From contig PUQB01000534.1 in the NCBI GenBank assembly GCA_003024785.1, positions 1-64,000 of the forward strand: 64,000 bases of DNA. Direction: 5' to 3'. The notes beneath the pieces are model-generated. The model worked only from the letters and a program-made list of their open reading frames with translations. It was not told where the DNA came from and searched no databases. The position numbers and the translations under genes are program-made. Source of the DNA: Selaginella tamariscina (taxonomy: Eukaryota > Streptophyta > Lycopodiopsida > Selaginellales > Selaginellaceae). Positions 36,775-50,734 of this stretch are shown here, piece by piece (positions within the stretch are counted from its first letter, which is position 1; each line of letters starts with the position of its first letter).

Positions 36775-39690
36775 CACTCCCCGTCTTTGAAAATGTCAAC
36801 GTCCTTGTTAACGTCCAACTCAAATCTAAATAATGTAAGAAAAAAATTAACCAAAACTAACATATCACTCTATGCAGAGTCAACCAAAAGTTCACATAAT
36901 TTTTATTATTCCCCTTGCATTACGCAAGCCAAGTACCTCAGAATCGTCATCGTAAACCTAATTGCTAGAGGCACCACTTGCGACATGAAGTCACTTAAAG
37001 ACCTTTTGCACGTTTGCAAAGTCTGTCATCCGACACACACACACAATGATTAATTTCTTTACTTAACTAGAATTTATACTGTAGGCCTTTAATTAGTGTT
37101 GTTGCCGACCCCTTGGTTAATAAGAAATAAAGGCTTGCTTATTCTTTAATATCAAATGCTATTGACGACCTCTGTCGTATAATGCACAATAAGCAGTTTG
37201 AGTTAATCTCAAATGCTTGACCAAATGCCTTTGCGTTTCTTTGAGTTTCTAATTGTTCCACATTTCCATATGTTATGGTATTATAGCTCACATTTCTGCA
37301 TCCCTTGGTGTTTCTCATAACTCTTTTACATAAGGGTCTACTACTATACCAATCCCTTGTTAATATTGGCGTAGGTATGAGACTTTTATCGAAATCAAGC
37401 TCTTTTTCGATACAAGAGTACTATTGGTAAAACCATGTTCTTTGTAAACATGTCAATCTGGCCAGATGTGATCATAGAGGTGCATGGTTGTACACATGTA
37501 TACAACAAGGTTCCGCTAACTTAAAATTAGCCCATCCACTTGATCTGTCATTAACATAACTTCATTCCCAATGGAAATCAAATTCAACTCAAATCTATTA
37601 TCAAGTGTTATAGCACTAATATTCACTTTTCATAACCGCTTGTACTCTTTAATAACACCGACCAATTTAGGGAACAAATAAGTTAACATACCTTTTTTAC
37701 AAACTAATGATGTATGTGAGTTTTGTTCTTAGGATTTAGAATGCCAAACTCCTCTAGCTTATACAAAAGGTTTCTATATAACCATGTGACATGATCATAT
37801 AGGTCCATCCACATGTGCTCTATCACTGCAATATAATTTATCACAAATATCATTGGATTTTACATTGTAAATTGTCATACTTGGTTATCTACATTACAAT
37901 CATAAATTAAAGTTGGCTCTCTAGGCCAATTGTTCATATCTTCTTTCACAAGATCAAATTCCCATGCAAAATTAGATTGCATTATCTTCGGTTATTCAAA
38001 CTTCTCCATGATCTTAGCATAAACATTAAAAATGACAATTGCATTTTTTCATGTGGTCATTCTTATTGCCGCAATGTAACTTGTGCCACCATTTATAATG
38101 GTATGTGTATATATGCCATAACGCTCCAACTTGCAATGATTTGAAAATAAATGAAGAAAATATCAATGGGTCATACCATGTCATGCAGTGGAGCATTTAC
38201 TATGTTACTAATTCATGCATTAAATGCTCCATGGCCAACAACACACTTCACACCTATTGTTGATGTGCACTTCTGCCATTGTTGAGAATAATTTCTTCTT
38301 TCAATCCTTTTCCTCCTCTGAATCTCCATGGCAATGCCTCATGCACAATAACACAACTCACCCAGAGTCCCACTCCATACAAGCCATAACAAAACCCTAT
38401 CATGGTGCAGAACTATCCCATGGCAACAAACACAAAAACATCTTTATAACATCAACAACACTCCTGAATGTGAAGACACTAGTCTAGTCATGAGTGTGTA
38501 GGGTATGATATAGGGTTGCACGATTGGTTTCTAATTACCTTGTAATGTCCTTCATCATGTCATATTATAAGTTACAATAACTCATATAGTTAAGAGATCT
38601 TTTACAAACAGAAACCCACATAAGTATTAATACCATCTTGTTAGCAAAAATAAATAAAATCATAACGCTATCTTACGGTAAAAATGCAAAGGGCATTCTC
38701 ATTTTCTAAGTCTTATGTACAATAATCAATTAATTTGTAAATAATAAAAACGTAACATCTTACTACACAACATCTTTTCAAATTCACAAAAAGCATATTA
38801 AAACCTCTTTCAACTTATAAATCAATTGGTACTTACAAGGAACAAGCATAAAAATTAATTAGTCACACTCTTTAGAACGTAATCGATTTCTTAAATGGCA
38901 GTCTTAAGAATTAAATTAAGTGAATGACATTGTGAAAAAAATAAATAAAGAGATTACATATAGAGTTGATGCAACACACAATGAAAACAAAAATGTAGAT
39001 TTAATACTGTAAACTCGAAAATATATTTTTTAAACCCTAAAAGGATTTTAACATGTACATGGCCATTCTTCAATGTTCACTTTATTAATCTGAATGACTC
39101 ACAAAGTGAGACAGCTACTCACTTCATGAACAAGTTGGTTTAGGAAGTGAGAATAGACCTCACTTCATCATTCGACATGTTCACTAAGTGATACAGCATC
39201 TTACTTCATGCGCCAACTCACCCACAAAGTGAGATGGCTCTTTACTCCATAAACTGACTAGGTCACAAAGTGAGCAATAAAAAAAGGGACATGTATGAAT
39301 GCATACATGAGAATTCTGCATGACATGATGCCCATGTATGAGTACCATGCATATAAAAGACCAATAGTAATTAAAAGACAAAATTGTTATTTATCTTTGA
39401 TATGTTTCATAATTTTACTAACTTTAATTTTTTTCTTTAAAAGATCTTTTAAAAGAAAACAAGACATAAAAATACAAAGACTTTTTATATGTCCTTTAAT
39501 AAGCTATTTTAAGTGAGTTTCTATTTAGAATTGAGGTTTTAGGGTTTAAAAAGATGTGATATTCTTACATTTGGCATATGGATTAGCATTTCAAAATTTT
39601 CAATATGAACCACGATACTTTGTTATTAAAGCATTGTTAAATTTAATATTTATTGAACTTAGATAACTTGTCCAAAGTTGTCAAAAGTTT
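36775..39690. other. Accessory spacer with faint minus-strand coding traces
   Basis: Parts of the minus strand (about 37340-37700, for example 'LDNRFELNLISIGNEVMLMT') look protein-like but are heavily interrupted. Bases about 39090-39270 repeat the phrase CACAAAGTGAGA with variants (TCACAAAGTGAGACAGC, CCACAAAGTGAGATGGC). No gene was identified. Confidence 0.3.
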
Positions 39691-41102
39691 CAATCTATGT
39701 CCCAATTATGTTCCTAATTGGCTTCTGTGAGTTTGGCATGTCAGATATGTTTAGAAATACCCTTAGGTTTGATAGGTTGGGGTTTAGGGATCGATGGGTC
39801 ATTAAGTTAACTGACCAAGTATATTCCCATTGGGAATGAGATTCCATGCCAACTCACTTACATAAACATGAAAATAGGGGAAGGGGGCCTCTATCACATA
39901 TATTAAGTAATATATGTAGTGAGGGTTCCTGGGTTTCATGACTGAGCTCGTTACTCTTCTACTAGTGCAAGCTCTAGCTTGTGTCGTCAAGGCACAACCC
40001 TCTATTGTGCCACCTTAATTTCCAAACAATAAGAGTATGTCCCACCTTTAGGGTAACCTACCCTTAATGTTGGTGAATCCATGCTTGGACGGTCTTGTCA
40101 GACAACACATTTCCAAGGGTCAAAAGTAAAGGCATCCTCCTCCTCCTCAAGCTAGGAGTAACACTCACAACTAGGTAGAGCACATACGTGCTCTTGTCCA
40201 ATTTGTGAGTATGAGATCTTGGCTGACAGGTTCTCTTTATCAAGTTCAAAAGGGTGCATTTAGAAGTCACGTTCATGGCACTTGGTGTAACTCTTGAATT
40301 TAAGGGGCTATGGCATGATAATCCACATCTATCACATGAAGATTTGACACTAAGCTAACACTCGAGGCACGCCCTTTGGGGTTGTATCATGGGTTTGTCT
40401 CCAAGGGTTGGATACTCTAGCAAATAGCATGCTTGTACTTGCACCAAGGTGCTAAGCCTTACGCATTAGCTCAAGGGAGGTTAAGTTTCATAATTAAGTG
40501 TGCTTTTGGCACACTTGGTTAGGGTGTTCTCATTAGGATTTAAGGGTTGAACAACCTAAGCAAATTAGCAAAAGCTTTTTCGTGAGGCACTTGCAAGGTT
40601 GTGTATTTAGAATTATCCAAACCTAGCCTTAAAGAGTTTACTTAAAAAAAAACTGTGTTTGCCTATGGCGCACACTCGTGTCCTCATTAAGTACTAGCCT
40701 TAGGTATAAGGTACGACTTGGCCATTCAAACCCGTCATGGTTCATGGTACCCCTTGTCGCCCTAAAGGGGATTGTACTCCCAAATGAAGATGATTCTTCA
40801 AGGGGTAAGTGATGACACCTTAGCTCTGTCACGAGGGTGTGAAACACGACTCCTTCGTGGGGTTAAGGCATAAGCCATTCTAGGTCTACTAAGATAAGGT
40901 CTTAAAGTCTACTTGAGTTGTCCTTTAATAGTCTAAAGCACTTAGAAAGAACTCTGAGTCTTCTGCCTAATTAGGCATCTGAGTTAGACTCTTAAGGTTA
41001 TCTTAAAAGATTTAACATTATTTACACAAGGTGTTAACACCGAATGGCCACTTGGTAGTCACATGTTTTCACGTGTTGGCCCTTTAGATAAAAACTCTGA
41101 CA
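39690..41102 (+). mobile_element. LTR-like repeat, copy 3 (5' end lost or diverged)
   Basis: This matches copy 1 from its CAGATATG phrase through GGGTTCCTGGGTT, CAAGGCACAACC and the AAAACTCTGACA terminus. The first about 250 bases of the unit are not recognisable. It is the most diverged of the three copies. Confidence 0.5.
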
Positions 41103-43758
41103 TTTATTCAGTTGGTCCATTTACCAAGTGAGAAACATGATATTGCTACTAATTAAATTCTTTTTATCATTTTAGTTGAGATAACAAATTTGACTCAAGA
41201 CCTTTATAGTATACTTAGTTATGTACATATATGACTCACAATTTATTAAAATAAAAATAAAAATATATATACACATTAATATCGGACAAATTGTAAAAGC
41301 TAATTATTTACTTTGAAGAGGAGACACATTCTACACTCTTTGAAAGGTAGGAATGAGATAATCATATGCACAAGTTCTTGAAGAAAATAAATTGAACATA
41401 TATTTTTGAAACCAAATAATTTAAAGATACTGAATTACGAAAATATTATGATCCTAAAGTCAATTAAGAGTCGAAATGAGTTCAGTATAATCAGTGAGAC
41501 TTTTATACATATAAATCTTTTACCTTTTTAACGACAAACTTAAACTCAAGACACGATTTTTAATATTTTTATCATAATTCTAATAAAAAAAGAGGTAATT
41601 AATTATTTAGACCTTTACTCTAATTATAATTCAAACCCATCTACTGAGAGCTTGCAAACATCCTACAATTTTTTGTACGTCTTTTCTATAATTATGATAA
41701 ACTTACAATGTATAACAATTTAAATATGAAAATAAAAATATACACTCACAAGCCTACCTAAATAGAATTTCAAATAAATTAAATTAAAAGAGAGGCTCTC
41801 TAGTACACAAAGTATTAATATCGTATCTTTCTCTTGTTTAAGTAGAGAAATAATAGTCATTTAGTGTTATTTAAGTTCATTTGGAATTTTATATATCCCT
41901 TCACATAGATAGAATTGTGACAATATAATTAAACCAATGTATATAATTAATTTTAAATTTTATAAATTTAAATTAATAAATAGTTTATGTTCCTAAATTT
42001 AAGGTAAAGTATTAAGAATCTAGATATGATGAAACTCATCGGAGTTTTCATTAGATTTTATTGAATAATTATTGTTTTTAATTGAAATTAATATAGATTA
42101 TAAATTCAATTTAGAATATTTTAATAACATCTAATATGGTGAAGTATATTTCGACGGTATGCTAGTTTATTCAACTTTAAAATTAGGAAAAATTAAAATA
42201 AAACTTAATTGACATGTATGTGTGTATGAATGTGTATTTACTTCAATTATGTAGAAAAATGCTAAATATACTTAAGTTTACTATATATGTATGTGTATGA
42301 CATCTTTAAAATATATAATGTGTGTATTAAAATGAATGAAATAACATTCTAACATTTGATGCTTTAGTACAAATATATATGTGTGTGTGTGTGTGTTGTT
42401 TTGTATAAATTTAGTTTAAGAATGACAATCATTATACTTGTAATAATTTACTTTGAAAGTTATAATATACACATATGTGTGAAACATAAAGTTGTAAATG
42501 ACTTGTTTTAATTTGGAATTCTATTTAAAAAATAATAATCATGTATTAACATGTAATATGTGTGTATGCATTTACTTAATAATATATTATACTCGTCTCT
42601 TGTGAAAGCAAACTAAGATAATCTCTATAATAAATTTATACAGTAATATTTGTATTTTGTTATATGTATATATAACACCTTTAAATATAAAGAATGTTTA
42701 CAATGGAACCATATAATGTACACATATATACAATTCATATAGAAATTTTAATGAGTTTGTTTTATATTTTTTCTCCGGCTTTTTGTTTCTTATATGTTTA
42801 AATAACTTATTTTAAAAAGGTTTTCAACCAATAAGCTGATTAAAATATAATAAAATCATGAAAAAACATTAGTATACTTTAAACTAAGTTATTGTTTTAA
42901 ACGTTTTCTAATTCCACAGGCCAAGACTTAATATAACATTAGAATTAAAATTATAAATTATTATTATTATTGGAACATAAAAATTATACATGAATATATG
43001 TTTACATATATAATTTATAATAACTGCTATAAAGTAATATTAAAAGCTGATAATACACATAAATATACTTAGTAGTTTTTATTAAGTATAAGTTAATTCT
43101 TTTACTTTGTACATTTGCAAATATATTGTATGTTAAAAATATATAATTAAAATGTTATCAAATAATTTTCATGCTTAACTTATTTAGTTTGTCTCTTTGT
43201 AACTAACCAATATGAATTATAATATCATTGTTTTATTTCATTACATTATTGAATTTCACACATTTAAAGTTTAAATACCAATTTATTTGAAATGAATATT
43301 CACTATTTTTGTGTAAATTATTTTCATAAATTAAATAAAAAATCAGCTTAATAATAAACTCACATTAAAAAAAACATGGAAATCTGCTTTCATAAACATT
43401 AATTTGAGCTTCAAATATAAAAGAGTTTAAAAAATTAAAAATTAATATTATAAATTATAATATACAATTATGATTTTTATTATAAACTATGAACACCATC
43501 ACTATTTAAATTAAATTTAAGATTTACCGTTTTTAAAGTATTAAGTCTCACAATAAACTACTAGTACACAGTTATAATACTTGCGTTTAGTATGTACATG
43601 CTTATTAAATCTTATATATAGAATTCAAATTAAAGTTATAAATGAAAAGTATTTAGGTGTATTTTAGTTGAACAAACGTACATATTAAAAACAGTAAATC
43701 GAATTTCATTATGGTGAAGAAAATATAATCAAAAAGGGAACACACCTTCGAATTCCCC
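41103..43758. other. Very AT-rich spacer
   Basis: There is no coding, RNA or ordered repeat signal, apart from short TG runs (about 42381-42397) and TA runs. It lies downstream of methionine synthase. Confidence 0.6.
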
Positions 43759-45007
43759 CTAGTGTGTGCTGGATAGCTCCGCGCGTAAAGTTTTAGCCGC
43801 CTTAACCATGTTGGTTAAAGCCGGCACAACCTCCGCATACTTACGTGTCTTCAGACCACAGTCCGGGTTCACCCATAGCACCTTAGATTCCAACACAGCA
43901 AGCATCTACACACATAAACCAACTTGTTAATTCATACATATACATTTATTAAAATATAATAAACACACACACACACACACACACACAACACATAACAGAA
44001 AAGAATTCAGTACCTTGCGAATGCGCTCAGCCATCTCCTCGGTGTCAGGAATACGTGGGGAGTGGATGTCGTACACACCGGGTCCAATGCCGGCTCCGTA
44101 CGTGACTCCCTCACGGAATACAGACAGCAATTTCTCGTCTGAACGCGAGTTCTCAATTGTGATCACGTCCGCATCCATGTCAATGATCGAACGAATAATA
44201 TCGTTAAAGTGTGAGTAGCACATATGAGTGTGAATCTGCAAAGAAACAAGCATTATATACATAATCTCTCTCTCTCTCTCTCTCTCATATACACATGCAC
44301 AATGTGTATATACCTGGGTTGTATCCTTGACACCGCATGAGGTGATACGGAAACCGTGGACGGCCCAATCCAGATAACCAGCCTGCTCAGACTTCCTTAA
44401 AGGAAGCCCCTCCCTCAAAGCAGCTTCATCAATTTGAATGACCTGTAGTTTCAGATAAGTATTATATCAGATATCAATACCAGAACAAGGTTAGTATTAG
44501 TTAGAAACACAGAGTTCTAACGTACATTGATGCCTGCTTTCTCAAGGTCTTCAACCTCCTCCTTGATAGCAAGAGAAATCTGGAAAGTAGTCTCCGACCT
44601 GTAGATAAACAATACAAGAATATGAGTGTATTACACACACACAAATACACATAAAGGTAATATTAAGTACTAACCTGGGCTGGTCATTTCTGACGAAGGA
44701 CCAGTTGAGGATGGAACAGGACCAGTAAGCATCCCTTCATCGGTCTCTTAGTTAAGCTCTGAGAGTAAGACGACCATTCGACCGTCATTGCCTTTGGCCT
44801 GCTCACATCACCGTAGATGACCGGAGGCTTCACGCATCGTGAGCCGTAGGATTGAACCCATCCATTGACGGTGAACGCAAATCCTTGCAGCTGCTCTCCG
44901 AAGTACTCCACCATGTCGTTTCTCTATACAATAACAATTAATAGTCCATTGATATGTACTTACCGAACTTGTATATGGGTAAGGTATGCATATATTATAA
45001 TATATAT

Positions 45008-45043
<36 letters not shown>

Positions 45044-46797
45044 ATCTTTACCTCAGGCTCTCCGTGGACAAGAACATCGATGTCGAGTTCCTCCTGAAGC
45101 TTGACAACGCTGGCAATCTCTGCCTTGATTGCCTTCACGTACTCCTCTTCCGTTATCCTGGTTGTGCAGGCAGTTAGCAACACGCACACATTATATAAAT
45201 GTGTACATAGATATGCGGATCTTTACACACACAAGTACTCACTTCTTGCTTTTCACTTCACGGCGAACTCTTCGAAGCTCAGCAGTTTGAGGGAATGATC
45301 CGATTGTTGTGGTCGGCAAAATAGGAAGCTTCAAGTGCTTTTGTTGTTCATCAAGCCTGTCCGCAACAGGTGTAGCACGCCTGTGCTCTGAACCCTGAAG
45401 AGCAGCGGCCTACAAGAACAACGTGCTAAGTGCACATGAATTACGTACACATGTATATACTATGCACCTCATATATGAATATCTATATCTATTCTAGTAC
45501 AGAGGCACTAAGCATTAAGATATTGAACACTAAAGGTTAAATGAACCAATGGACTTACCGCTTTCTTGACCGCCTCGTTGTGGACTCTGGGCGAGGATCT
45601 CCGAGACGCCTGAGCAGCTGCATTGGCTGCAAAGAACTCCTGCAAAGCACCAGGTTCAAACTTAAGATTGAGTCTATGTGTACATGTATATATATTTGTA
45701 TTCGATTGTCTGTGCATACATTATAATGATAAATATGATAAGATCATAAAGTAGCATGCGTGCATATATGTGCAGCCGATATAGCCTCAAGTTTATTGAA
45801 GTAGCTACAGTTTATCTACTGACCTCGTTCTTCTTGCCGTTAAGACCATTAGCTAGACTAACAACTTCGACAATCTTCTGAGCGGCAAATGCTAGCCAGG
45901 ATTTAAGCTCAGCATCGAGCTTTGTCTCGTTCTTAAGATCCACGGCAGTGTGAAGAAGAGAAGAAGATGTAGACACAACAAGATTGCCTGCAATGTAAAT
46001 AATGTGATGAATATGTTTTCTTAGCTATTCTATCTCTGAATATGAATATCTAATTGAAAGTGTGTGACTATATAGATCGAATTGAAAGGGTAAATTACCT
46101 TTGCCCAGTTTGGTTTGGAGCTCTTCGAGCAAGGTAAGAGACGATGCTAAGTCGTTAGCCCAAATGTTACGGCCGTCAACAACACCGGCAAATAATTTCT
46201 TTGAGCTGGGGAATCCACCCTTGATCAGCTCAACGGTCTTGATTCCACGAACGAGATCAAGTCCAATACCCGAAACACAGTCCAGACCAGTGAGCAAACT
46301 ACCAAAACGACAACATTTCAGCTATACATTATTTTACATACTCAAGACATATTTTGGCATCAGGGTCAGTGTTAACAATACAAGAACATAACATGACGCA
46401 TGAGAAAGCGACAGAAAGAGACAAAGACAGAGAGAGAGACGCTTACTTGTAGGCAGGAGCCGGAAGATCTGCGAAGTAAGTGACGATCAAAAGCTTCAAA
46501 TCGCCAAGGCTTGCGTAAGCTCGGTATAGACCTTCTTGAAAATGTCGTACTTCCGTTCTTCCAAATCAAGAACAAGAGACGGTTCATCAAACTGAATCCA
46601 CTTAGCACCTGCGTTCTTCAGTTCGCTAATTACTTGCCTGAATTGAAAAATTAAGCATTACAACACATTAAAAAGAAACTCCATAAGATAACACGTATGC
46701 TTGTAAGACAGCACTCACATGCACAGAGATCAAAGGAACTAACAAAGATGCAAGTTATTGAGTATATGTTATTATCAGCAAAACTACACACACACAG

Positions 46798-46828
<31 letters not shown>

Positions 46829-47602
46829 GAGAGAGAGAGACAGACAGACAGACACACACAGAGAAAATGCAATTACTATAAAATACACCCACTTGTAAAC
46901 CGGGAGCAAAGAATCCAACAAACCGAGAAGATCGAAATCCTTGGAAACACCCTTCGCAGGCTTAGCCAATGAGAGGTAGGAGAAGGGTCCAACCAACACC
47001 GGAACAGTTTCAATACCAAGCTGCGAGATAAAAATAAGAACAAGATCTAAACTTGTGTATACACTCGCACAATTACTCAATATAGATCAGAGATTTACCT
47101 CCTTGGCTTCATTGTACTCTTCAATCACTTTGCGAGATGACAGAGAAAACTTCACTTCTGGTCCAAGCTCAGGCACAATGTAATGGCTGAAACAAGGACG
47201 TGTAGATAATCAATACATATACTACATTTCAAGAATATTAGATAATACTTACTAGTTTGTGTCAAACCACTTCGTCATTTCCATGGCAGGCTGCTTGGCA
47301 TTACCACGAGCCATAGAGAAATAGGTGTCGAATCCGACTTCTCCACCGGTCCAGCCGTATCTCGGAGGGACAGCGCCCACCATAGCAGTGGTATCCAGAA
47401 CTTGATCGTAGTAGGAGAACGTGTTGCTGGGGATGAATGCAACACCGGCTTCCGACATCTGTTTCCAAATGGAGGCACGTAGATCCTTCGCCGTCTTCAA
47501 GAGATCTTCTGCAGTAGATTTACCATCCCAGAAGGACTCGAGAGCGAACTTGAGCTCTCTCTTCGGGCCCATGCGGGGGTATCCGACAATGTGTGAGGCC
47601 AT
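43759..47602 (-). CDS. METE: Cobalamin-independent methionine synthase (14 coding exons)
   Basis: Transfers the methyl group of 5-methyltetrahydropteroyl-triglutamate to homocysteine, making methionine. Exons (minus): 47602-47253, 47186-47099, 47020-46893, 46637-46447, 46298-46099, 45987-45824, 45639-45559, 45409-45243, 45157-45052, 44923-44675, 44598-44526, 44442-44314, 44235-44014 and 43905-43759. The start is '[20 protein letters not shown]'. Further signatures are '[20 protein letters not shown]', '[20 protein letters not shown]', '[20 protein letters not shown]', the zinc-site '[10 protein letters not shown]' and '[15 protein letters not shown]'. Spliced length allowing three missing bases is 766 codons with stop, the size of plant METE. 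The missing bases are at about 46505 ('ALGD' broken), 44731 and 44715 ('KGMLTGPVTI' broken). All else is intact, so this is probably a live gene with sequence errors. Confidence 0.92.
44998..45042. repeat. (AT)n microsatellite
   Basis: About 45 bases of near-pure TA in a methionine synthase intron, directly beside an exon border. Confidence 0.8.
46798..46862. repeat. TA/GA/CAGA compound microsatellite
   Basis: TATATA, GAGAGA, CAGACAGA and CACACA runs in a methionine synthase intron. Confidence 0.75.
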
Positions 47603-48010
47603 GGCTTCGGATCTGTCACAAGAAAACCAAAAACATGAGCTTTCGATGATATGCTATTGCAATGCAGGCAGTTTAAACTAATGCAGATGCTGCTCAGATC
47701 TACAAATATAATGCAATGCGCAAGAATTTGTGAAATTCCGCATCTAGATCAAGAGATTTTGGAACATAACTAGAATTGGTTCAAGGAAAAGACTAGATTT
47801 TCATCTAAAATACATAAAAAAGCGATTTTTACTTAAGGTGAAGGAAAAAATAGGGATTTTGAATCAAGGTTCCTGAAGAATCGAGACGGATTTTTGAATT
47901 TTCGATCCAAAAGAAGAACTTCTACATGAATCCGGCTTACCTGACTGAGAAGGCGACGAGAATCTTACGGCTCCGTAGAGATCTGCAGGAGGAAGGCGCA
48001 GCCGCTTTAA
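47603..48010 (-). promoter_or_regulatory. METE: Leader exon and leader intron of methionine synthase
   Basis: The 10 bases before the ATG follow an acceptor (TGACAG at about 47613). A donor (CAGTCAG then GTAAGCC) lies at 47940. This gives a leader intron of about 328 bases (47613-47940) and a leader exon from 47941 to roughly 48000. Leader introns are common in highly expressed plant genes. A CCACGTGT word lies further upstream near 48153. Confidence 0.5.
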
Positions 48011-48513
48011 GTAGGGCAAACGTATTGTGATTGGGGTTAGCTTCTGGCCAAGCTACTCTTCCCACTACAGAGTGGGTCATTCGAAATCTCGACCGTCGGT
48101 TCGCATTTTTTCCTACCGTTGATTACGTGTCTCAAATTCACCGTCGATCACGCCACGTGTATGTTTGGGATCGAGGAGTCAAATCACATGTGCTGGTAGG
48201 TGTAATATGGTTACGTGCTTAGATGATGGAACATCGTGGAATATGGTATATATGATCAGAAGATGGCTAAGATATTTTTTGAGTAGAATATAATTACAGA
48301 CATTTATATATAAGAAAACCATATTAATTAGATGCTTGAACCTTACATTCCAAGGCATGATTTGTTGGTCCATTACGCAACAAACTTAAACAAATAGTTG
48401 ACTTGTATACCGACCGATCTACCAACGCGCACGCACCACACACATATACATGTGTGTGTGGTGTACTGAGTCAATTTATACGGCGTTATAATGAGTTTTA
48501 TATTACAACGAAG

Positions 48514-50233
48514 TTAATGGTTAATACTTCTCACTATAGTACCAACCCAATTTTCCGGGTTCTCCCTCACCATTCCCTTCAGTGCCTTCAAAGCATGCTT
48601 GGTCCCAGCCTAGTATAGATATAGATGTGTGTGTATACATGTATAAGTATATGTGAAACTTAATTATATACACGCACGTATATGTATATTACCTCCACGA
48701 TGTACACATCAAGGCCAAGTTTGGATATAGAAGCAGCTTCGGCAATCTTAGTGGCCATACCTCCAGTTGTGTCGTGGGATGAAAACGCAGTTCTAACTGG
48801 GAAAGAAACTCACCTAAATAAGTATGGTGTGTGTGTGTGAGAGAGAGAGAAAGAGATTCACCTGCTGTTTGAAGCCTTGGTCTTGCAATAGTCCATAGTC
48901 CATCTTCAGAAACAACTGCAATCCAATAGTATATGTGTGTATGGATATAAAATATATAAAAATATGTACACACACGTATGGGTGTATATACATACACGTA
49001 TAGATGCACTCACCAATTTCTTGGAGTAAGACTGCACCTTCTTCTGCTGGAGGACGATCAAAAACCCCAGGAACATTCGTCTGTAGATAGTTACATATTA
49101 AACAGGATTGTATATGTAATTAAATACGTCTCTCAAGTGTGCATATGAGAGAGAGAGAGTTCTCAAATATAGGGAAATGAATGAACCATATACTCACACA
49201 ATATATATATACCCATATGTATGTGTGTGTGTATAAATTAAATAAGATATAAACAAAATAGCCTACAAGAAAGACGACATAGCTGGGTTGCAAATCCTCC
49301 GCTAACCGACGAATAATCACGTCTCCACTTAGAATAGAGCACCCCTGATTTATATGTAGATAATAAAGCATTAAATCTCTGATACGTAGAAAAGGCAAGT
49401 CTAGATGTGTGTGAGTGCGTAGTCCTATGTGTATGCATATATGTATATGTGATATAGACAGTACATGTCACTTACTGACCTGGTGACTATCAAAAACAGC
49501 ATCACCATGCAGGACCTGCAAGTTCTCCAGTGAGTTTAATTCCCAGATTAACAGTAAAAACATACAGGGACAAAACCAGCATCCACTATTCTCCTTATCT
49601 CTGAAGCATTATCGCAATCTAGCTGTAAGAATAAAAAACATATGTAAATATAAAAATTATCATTATTAAACTGTTATAACAATGATTAAACTGTTTACCT
49701 ACAATGCGATTACAAGTAGACCATCCAGCAGCAAAAGGAGGTATTCCAACAGCTGGAATACCTTCTGTAAATATTTAATTAAACAAGATTAGTAATTAAC
49801 CACTGAAGTTTGAGTCCGTACCTGATGCAAGCGTTCTTACAACCTTGTGATTTAGTTTGGTAACCTGATACAAGACAGCCACCCGTGAGTCACTATACAG
49901 TATGTATGTATTTATATATACATACACATGTTATTATTAATATATATTTCTGCTTACAGATATTCTGGTAGCAACAAAACCTGAGTTCACAAATGGATCT
50001 CCCAACCCACCCTTATTCACACCCGAAATGCTGGCTTGAAAATGACCAAAAGAACCTGTAAAAATGGAGTACATTTGCTTAAATATTTAGATTAAACAAA
50101 CAAACGAACCTGCTCCATGAAGAATTACAAAGGGTTGCATTTCTGGAAATTTTACATCTCTTTGTGCTGGTATTTCAGACCTTTGGCTCCAATCCATGTT
50201 GATAACTGTACATTCTCCTACTATGTGTGTATT

Positions 50234-50274
<41 letters not shown>

Positions 50275-50505
50275 ATATATATATATATATATAGGATATA
50301 GATATTAACTATTACCTATTGCCTCGTGGAGCTGTGCAGCGGTCTTGGAAAGAACTTCACTGTTCAAAGTTTCCAATTGATCTTTGATGGTAATAGCAGC
50401 ACCTCCTGTGTAGAAATGGAGATGTATATTTGGAAAGAAATCGCAACACACATACTTACCAAGCTTCACAATACAGCGAACATTGCGCCTCTGGGATCTC
50501 TCCAT
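48514..50505 (-). CDS. IPK: Isopentenyl phosphate kinase (13 exons)
   Basis: An amino-acid-kinase-fold enzyme that phosphorylates isopentenyl phosphate to IPP in the cytosol, recycling monophosphates into isoprenoid synthesis. Exons (minus): 50505-50460, 50405-50316, 50205-50110, 50055-49958, 49864-49822, 49764-49699, 49622-49566, 49515-49480, 49344-49267, 49080-49014, 48915-48862, 48813-48693 and 48609-48514. Motifs in order: 'RCIVKLGGAAITIK' (nucleotide loop), 'VINMDWSQR', 'FVILHGAGSFGHFQASISGV' (with the His of the phosphate site), 'GFVPVLHGDAVFD', 'GCSILSGDVIIRRLAEDL', 'TNVPGVFDRPP', 'HDTTGGMATKIAEAA' and 'WVGTIV'. Phase agrees through exon 11. In exon 12 one base seems missing before 'SSHDTTGG'. 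Everything else matches the plant enzyme. Confidence 0.9.
50238..50293. repeat. (CT)n(AT)n microsatellite
   Basis: About 32 bases of CT followed by about 20 of AT in an IPK intron. Confidence 0.85.
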
Positions 50506-50734
50506 TCTTGACCTAACAAAACCCTAAAATAAGACTCCTAAAAATTTAATTTAATTACATAGTTATTAATATTTTTTTGCCATAGCCTGAAGCAAATCAA
50601 TATAAATTGCTGAAAAAATGAAATTCATAATATGTAATATGTTTATATAATTTTTAATTTTTATTATTATATTACTTAAAATTAAATATGCCCCAAAGTT
50701 TAAGTTGTTTTAAAAAAAGAAAAAATATTTATAT

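Noticed and set aside
36769-37053. 94-residue plus-strand open frame
   Set aside because: Overlaps the repeat edge, low-complexity composition, no motif; treated as chance.
2711-41102. One giant retroelement bounded by the LTR-like copies
   Set aside because: The copies differ in orientation and divergence, host genes lie between them, and no retroelement proteins were seen.
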